Assembly: GCA_016867655.1 (NCBI GenBank)
Contig: VGJA01000021.1
Location: 1 to 10,193, forward strand
Length of the DNA stretch: 10,193 bases
Source: Candidatus Altarchaeales archaeon
Lineage (GTDB): Archaea; Altiarchaeota; Altiarchaeia; IMC4; SCGC-AAA252-I15
Direction of reading: 5' to 3'
Numbering within the stretch: the stretch's first letter is position 1; each line of letters opens with the position of its first letter. The translations under genes were made by a program, and so were the position numbers. Shown here one piece after another: positions 6,870-10,193 of the stretch. Under the pieces are notes generated by a model, which ran no database searches, had not been told where the DNA came from, and saw nothing but the letters and a program-made list of their open reading frames with translations.

Positions 6870-6886
6870 ACGCATTCTAGATTTAA

Positions 6887-7570
6887 ATGAAAAACAAGAA
6901 AACACTCTGGCTGGCTTTCTGCACTCTCGCAATAATGCAAGCGTGCAGTGCGACAAATGTCACACTGTCAATGGAAAAAGACACATACTCTGTCGGAGAA
7001 CGAGTTCCAATAATGCTGAATGTAATTCCGACCGGAGCAATCGGTGGGCAGTTGATGATCTACCAGAGAGTGAACAACACCTACGTCTTTGTGAAAAAAG
7101 TGTACAGCAAGCCCTCCCCGGCGCAATGCTCCTCCTGCAGCGGATTCGCCCACGACACACCCCTCAGAGAACCGTTAAACGAAACCTTCTACTTCATCGC
7201 AACCAAGCCAGGAATATACAACGCAGACGCAAACTTTGACGGAGTGAAAGACAGCAAAAACTTCACAATACTGGAAACTACGACAACAACCTTGACAGTC
7301 AAGACTACCACGACAACCACGGTAGGTGTCCCGCAAAGCGGGGCATCGTACGGGACAACCACAACATCAACAACTGAACAGAAAACAACTACTACAACTG
7401 CTGCAACCACAACAACGACAACAGAAACCTCAACAACCACTCTGGAAACAACCGTTACGCTGGCTGAAAAGACAGGCAACCAAGACAAAACCATTCTAAA
7501 CACCCCAATATTAACCCTAATCCTATTAGTAATAGCAATCATTGCCGCAATCATAATCCTGAAAAAATGA
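6887..7570 (+). CDS. Threonine-rich cell-surface protein with C-terminal membrane anchor
   Basis: An exported protein of unknown function. Residues 1-22 form a signal peptide: basic MKNKK, a hydrophobic core LWLAFCTLAIM, and a probable cut near CSA|TN. A compact beta-rich extracellular domain (about 23-129) resembles Ig-like or DUF-type carrier domains in pattern only. It contains a CSSC pair (Cys81, Cys84) and N-glycosylation sequons at Asn24, Asn63, Asn98 and Asn125. Residues 131-190 are a threonine-rich spacer, probably O-glycosylated. A membrane helix (about 206-225) ends in KK, giving an extracellular N-terminus and an almost absent cytoplasmic tail. Cys20 could be mistaken for a lipobox, but the context (MQAC) is poor for one. 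Its stop overlaps the next start as ATGA, coupling it to the radical SAM gene. Confidence 0.85.
   Translation: MKNKKTLWLAFCTLAIMQACSATNVTLSMEKDTYSVGERVPIMLNVIPTGAIGGQLMIYQRVNNTYVFVKKVYSKPSPAQCSSCSGFAHDTPLREPLNETFYFIATKPGIYNADANFDGVKDSKNFTILETTTTTLTVKTTTTTTVGVPQSGASYGTTTTSTTEQKTTTTTAATTTTTTETSTTTLETTVTLAEKTGNQDKTILNTPILTLILLVIAIIAAIIILKK
7277..7456 (+). repeat. ACN-rich low-complexity tract encoding the Thr-rich spacer
   Basis: The tract consists largely of irregular ACA/ACT/ACC/ACG codons in blocks of three to six threonines, broken by short Glu/Lys/Ser/Gly stretches. It is codon-level repetition, not exact tandem units. The opposite strand reads as a valine-rich open frame only because of this tract. 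Confidence 0.85.
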
Positions 7571-8637
7571 AGGCCAAGAAAAAAACAGACTTAAAAATCC
7601 TGGAAGACATGTGTAAAGACGGCTTTCTCTACTCTCACTTTGGAGAATACTGGAAAAGAAAACACGGCTACAAGGTCTGCAAAGTTCCGTTAAACGCTGA
7701 CTTCACATGCCCGAACTGGGACGGCAGGATAAGCAAAGTAGGCTGCACCTTCTGCCCCAGCTTCGCACGCCAGTTCACTTACAACAGCTTCAGGCAGGTG
7801 ATAAACCAAGGCCTTGAAGAACAAGTAAGAGATCAAGTAAAGCATTACCAAGAAATGGCTGGAGGCAAAAAATGCCTTGTATACATCGCCTTCGGAACCA
7901 ACACCTACGCGCCCTTGGAAGACTTGAAGAAGATTTACGACGCGGCCTTAAAACACAAAGACGTTGTCGGGCTTTCAATCGGAACACGGCCAGACTGCCT
8001 GCCAGACGAAGTATTCGACCTACTGGAAAATTATGTGAAGAAAGGCAAGGAAATCTGGCTTGAAATCGGCCAGCAGACGGTGCACCAGCATACACTAGAG
8101 AAAATAAAACGCAGGCACGGCTTTGCCGAAGCAATCAGAGTGGTTGAGGAAGCTCACAAAAGAGGCATAAAAGTCATATTCTTCGTAATACTGGGCCTTC
8201 CAGGAGAAACACGGGAAGAAATGGTCGAAACCGCAAGAATAATCTCTGCACTAAAAGTTGATGCAGTCAAAATCTACTCGCTCATCGTAATGAAAAAAAC
8301 CCAAATAGCGCAAGACTACCTGGAAGGCAGATACAACCCCATCGGATTCAAAGAATACGTCAACACAGTATGCGACTTCCTGGAAAACCTTGACAGAAAA
8401 GTATTAATCCAAAGACTGTCCAAAGACTGCGGCCTAGAAACCAAACTAGCGCCCGAATGGAACACATACCGCCTCATAGTAGGACCTGCAGTAGAAAAAG
8501 AACTCAAAAAAAGAGGAACCAAACAAGGCTCAAAACTTAAACTAACACTAACAGCAGAAGAACTAAAACCACTCGCTCCAGCAGAAAAAATGACATTCGG
8601 CGGCGAAGAATACTGCCAAGATGAGCCAGAATTTTAA
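7567..8637 (+). CDS. Radical SAM protein, TIGR01212 / YhcC-YtqA family
   Basis: A cytosolic [4Fe-4S] S-adenosylmethionine radical enzyme. The cluster motif is CPNWDGRISKVGCTFC (Cys48, Cys60, Cys63). Its CX11CX2C spacing is the distinctive non-CX3CX2C arrangement of the YhcC family. Other family stretches are GLSIGTRPDCLPDEVFDLL (135-153), WLEIGQQTVHQHTL (164-177), ILGLPGET (208-215), and the terminal LAPEWNTYR region (about 294-302). Length 356 is slightly above the bacterial members because of a longer charged N- and C-terminus. The reaction is not established to my knowledge. B. subtilis YtqA lies beside a tRNA wobble-uridine methyltransferase gene, which hints at RNA modification. The start overlaps the surface-protein stop by 4 nt, and the stop overlaps the next gene by 17 nt. 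Confidence 0.93.
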   Translation: MKAKKKTDLKILEDMCKDGFLYSHFGEYWKRKHGYKVCKVPLNADFTCPNWDGRISKVGCTFCPSFARQFTYNSFRQVINQGLEEQVRDQVKHYQEMAGGKKCLVYIAFGTNTYAPLEDLKKIYDAALKHKDVVGLSIGTRPDCLPDEVFDLLENYVKKGKEIWLEIGQQTVHQHTLEKIKRRHGFAEAIRVVEEAHKRGIKVIFFVILGLPGETREEMVETARIISALKVDAVKIYSLIVMKKTQIAQDYLEGRYNPIGFKEYVNTVCDFLENLDRKVLIQRLSKDCGLETKLAPEWNTYRLIVGPAVEKELKKRGTKQGSKLKLTLTAEELKPLAPAEKMTFGGEEYCQDEPEF

Positions 8638-9193
8638 GTATGTAATAAAAGGTGTCAAGAAACTTTTTAGTCTAGCTAGAACCAAAATAAGGCTTGCACG
8701 CCAGGCCAACACACTTTACACCAAACCCAAACCACTTCCTTTAGTCAAAAAGCTGGCGGGCGTTGAAGTAGACACAATAGATGAGGCTGAAAAACACCTG
8801 GAAAAGCTGAAAAAAGACATAGACTACTCAAACCCAAAAACCATGGCCGAAACAACAATCCAGCTGCTAGACATCATAGAAGGCGTGAAACACAAATACG
8901 AGCCCAAAGAATACTTCTGCCTGCTTAAAGAAGAGGAGATTGAAAAACTGCTTGAAAACAAAGTAAACATACTGCTTGCATGCCAGCCAGCCGAAAAAGG
9001 CATAAACCTCTACATAGGAGAAAACCCACCCAAAAACACAATACACTTAGGCAGAGTAACAACCAACCTAGCCAGCTTTCTAGCCACAACAAACCTGAAG
9101 CTGGAAAACATCAAAATCCACAACAACCAAAAAACACTCATAAACAACGCAGTACACCAAGCACTAGGAGAATACGGCGCCAATTTATTATAA
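8621..9193 (+). CDS. Hypothetical protein coupled to the radical SAM gene
   Basis: I do not recognise this 190-residue protein. The N-terminus (about 1-44) is strongly basic and helical (VIKGVKKLFSLARTKIRLAR), suggesting nucleic-acid or membrane-surface contact. A helical, charged middle follows (about 52-95). The C-terminal part (about 114-185) looks alpha/beta, with NILLACQPAEKGINLYIGE and IHLGRVTTNLASFLATTN. There is one cysteine at 100 and another at 121. No signal peptide or clear membrane helix is seen. It starts 17 nt inside the radical SAM gene, so the two are probably translated together. Codons toward the end are conspicuously rich in AAA/AAC/ACA, giving many Lys, Asn and Thr residues. 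A role as partner or substrate-binding subunit of the radical SAM enzyme is inference from overlap alone. Confidence 0.7.
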   Translation: MSQNFKYVIKGVKKLFSLARTKIRLARQANTLYTKPKPLPLVKKLAGVEVDTIDEAEKHLEKLKKDIDYSNPKTMAETTIQLLDIIEGVKHKYEPKEYFCLLKEEEIEKLLENKVNILLACQPAEKGINLYIGENPPKNTIHLGRVTTNLASFLATTNLKLENIKIHNNQKTLINNAVHQALGEYGANLL

Positions 9194-9195
9194 TT

Positions 9196-9927
9196 TCAAA
9201 CTGGCTTGCTTTTCTCCCAAAGACTGTCGAAATTCTTAGCTAGAATAACCGCCAACGCGGGATTTTGAATCCAGAGAGACACGTAGCCAGTCTTGTCTGA
9301 TTCTCCAATGCGTAAAACAACATCTGTTTTGTCAACTACTGTATATCTTATGTCGATTTCCTCGCAGTACCGCAATTCCAAGCCTGTTTTCTTCCAAATT
9401 TTTATTAGCCCTTCATCCTTCTGCGATGTCAACACACGTGCCCTAACGCCTCTCTTGGCTGCCTCTCGGTAGGAGTCCAAATGCGGTTTATAGACTGGCA
9501 GCCTGCTTATGCTACGGTACTCGCCCTTGGCCTTCCTATGAAGCTTCACTGACATGTTCAAATAATTTTTCTTTCCTTCAATAATCTGTATCGTCTGCAT
9601 TGGAATCTGTGGCTTCTCAATTTTCTCAATAGCGTTAATCATAGAACTAACGTCATCTTTTAGCTTCGACAGCAACTTCGCTTTCTTCTCCAGTTCATTG
9701 TTTAGGACAATCCTTGGCTCAACAGCCATAAACCTCTTAGGCCTCCCTTCGTAGATGGTGACATAACCCTTGCTCGCCAATGAGTATAACACTGGGTAGA
9801 TTTTCCCGTAGGGAACTTTGGATTCGGCGGACAACGCAGTGGAGGTTGAAACCCCAATCTTGACAAGAGCTAAATACGCCCTGGCTTCGTATGAATCCAG
9901 CCCAAGCTCCCTAAGATTGCTTATCAT
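9196..9927 (-). CDS. TrmB-family transcriptional regulator
   Basis: An archaeal sugar- or metabolite-sensing winged-helix regulator. The N-terminal domain (1-68) has the TrmB pattern: LRELGLDSYEARAYLALVK, then the recognition-helix region SKVPYGKIYPVLYSLASKGYV and the wing YEGRPKRFMAVEP. A helical linker (about 74-105) probably forms the dimerisation coiled coil. The C-terminal ligand-sensing domain (about 112-243) has IIEGKKNYLNMSV and LWIQNPALAVILAKNFDSLWE, shared with TrmB-like proteins that bear a PLD-like effector domain. The 243-residue length suits that smaller class rather than the about 340-residue sugar-binding TrmB. It ends 2 nt from the convergent 190-residue gene. It starts beside a palindrome that probably serves as its operator, so autoregulation is likely. 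Confidence 0.88.
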   Translation of the reverse strand: MISNLRELGLDSYEARAYLALVKIGVSTSTALSAESKVPYGKIYPVLYSLASKGYVTIYEGRPKRFMAVEPRIVLNNELEKKAKLLSKLKDDVSSMINAIEKIEKPQIPMQTIQIIEGKKNYLNMSVKLHRKAKGEYRSISRLPVYKPHLDSYREAAKRGVRARVLTSQKDEGLIKIWKKTGLELRYCEEIDIRYTVVDKTDVVLRIGESDKTGYVSLWIQNPALAVILAKNFDSLWEKSKPV

Positions 9928-9929
9928 AC

Positions 9930-9946
9930 AACAACTATTAGTTGTT
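9930..9946. promoter_or_regulatory. Palindromic candidate operator for the TrmB-family regulator
   Basis: AACAACTA-T-TAGTTGTT is a 17-bp perfect palindrome with 8-bp arms and a single central base. It lies 3 nt before the regulator's ATG, at its expected start site, and just upstream of the box serving the divergent PEP-mobile-domain gene. This position would repress the regulator and could activate the divergent gene, as TrmB-like proteins do in Thermococcales. The sequence does not match the Thermococcales glycolytic motif. Confidence 0.6.
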
Positions 9947-9960
9947 TTATTAATTTAAAT
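9946..9960. promoter_or_regulatory. AT-rich box shared by the TrmB gene and the PEP-mobile-domain gene
   Basis: This 15-nt AT-only stretch reads as a TATA-like sequence on both strands. Its centre is about 26-28 nt from the regulator's ATG (leaderless) and about 40 nt from the ATG at 9995 (leader near 15 nt). No other AT-rich box lies in the 67-nt gap. Confidence 0.45.
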
Positions 9961-9994
9961 CCCTGTTCCGATTGTATTAATACCAAGAAGAGAC

Positions 9995-10193
9995 ATGAAA
10001 GACAAAGTAATAGCAAAAGGGAGGCCTGCAAGCCCTGGAACAACAGCTGGAACAGTCAAAGTGGTTTTGAAGGTCGAGGAGCTCTCAAAGGTGGAACTGG
10101 GAGACATACTGGTTGTGAAATACAGCAACCCAGCTTGGACAGTGGGCATGGTAAAGGCTGCAGCACTTGTAAGCGAAACGGGCGGCGTAATCA
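9995..10193 (+). CDS. PEP-utilising enzyme mobile-domain protein, 3' end outside the window
   Basis: The first 66 codons are seen. After KDKVIAKGRPASPGTTAG the sequence follows the PEP-utilising-enzyme mobile domain: SPG near the start, then ELGDILVVKYSNPAWTVGM and AAALVSETGGVI. In PEP synthase and PPDK this swivelling domain carries the phosphohistidine that moves phosphate between active sites. The His of the following GGxxSHxA motif would come right after the window edge, so it cannot be confirmed. The ATG sits only about six residues before the domain, so no ATP-grasp domain precedes it in this gene. It may be a stand-alone mobile domain or an N-terminal fusion to something further on. 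It is divergent from the TrmB-family gene. Confidence 0.82.
   Translation, partial: MKDKVIAKGRPASPGTTAGTVKVVLKVEELSKVELGDILVVKYSNPAWTVGMVKAAALVSETGGVI

Noticed and set aside
6887..6955. Lipoprotein signal with Cys20 as the anchor
   Set aside because: The preceding residues (IMQAC) do not form a good lipobox, and the C-terminal membrane helix already provides an anchor.
7277..7456. CRISPR-like repetition in the ACN tract
   Set aside because: There are no uniform direct repeats or spacers; it is simple codon repetition within a gene.
7189..7554. Valine-rich minus-strand open frame opposite the surface-protein gene
   Set aside because: It is produced by reading ACN threonine codons backwards (GTN). 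The plus strand has a signal peptide, sequons and a membrane anchor.
9955..10149. Minus-strand open frame opposite the PEP-mobile-domain gene
   Set aside because: It is a shadow of a recognisable domain on the plus strand and covers the promoter region.

Overview
This window looks like an archaeal chromosome segment. It carries several archaeal information-processing and protein-quality-control genes: the RadA recombinase, a membrane-anchored LonB protease, a stand-alone Kae1 (t6A synthesis), a short homotetramer-type tRNA-splicing endonuclease, and a TrmB-family regulator. Start codons lack Shine-Dalgarno sequences. Most promoter-proximal genes have a TATA-like box about 25-35 nt before the start, which fits leaderless or short-leader transcripts. 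The lineage cannot be fixed from this alone. A small-genome archaeon (DPANN-like or an uncultivated euryarchaeal group) is my guess, at low confidence.

Layout. Positions 61-4427 are on the minus strand. Read 5' to 3' they are kae1, then a small unrecognised gene with an overlapping 33-codon ORF (or one gene with a frameshift), then lonB, then radA, with a hairpin after radA. A single AT-rich box near 4451-4460 separates kae1 from a divergent PfkB-family sugar kinase (4485-5393). Next is a gene-free stretch (5394-5555) holding a 104-bp element bounded by 14-bp perfect inverted repeats. It is followed by a two-gene module of a minimal nucleotidyltransferase overlapping a 55-residue partner (5556-6288), which resembles toxin-antitoxin-type pairs.

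Positions 6357-9193 form a tight plus-strand cluster: endA, a threonine-rich surface protein anchored by a C-terminal membrane helix, a TIGR01212/YhcC-like radical SAM protein, and a 190-residue protein I do not recognise. The last three overlap by 4 and 17 nt, so they are probably translationally coupled. The cluster converges, with 2 nt between stops, on a minus-strand TrmB-family regulator (9196-9927). That regulator is divergent from a gene at the right edge that begins directly with a PEP-utilising-enzyme mobile (phosphohistidine) domain and runs off the window. A 17-bp near-perfect palindrome between these two divergent genes is a good candidate operator.

The parts most worth a second look are the TrmB / palindrome / PEP-mobile-domain unit, the nucleotidyltransferase plus small partner with the inverted-repeat element upstream, the possible frameshift before lonB, and the coupled surface-protein / radical SAM / unknown-protein trio.
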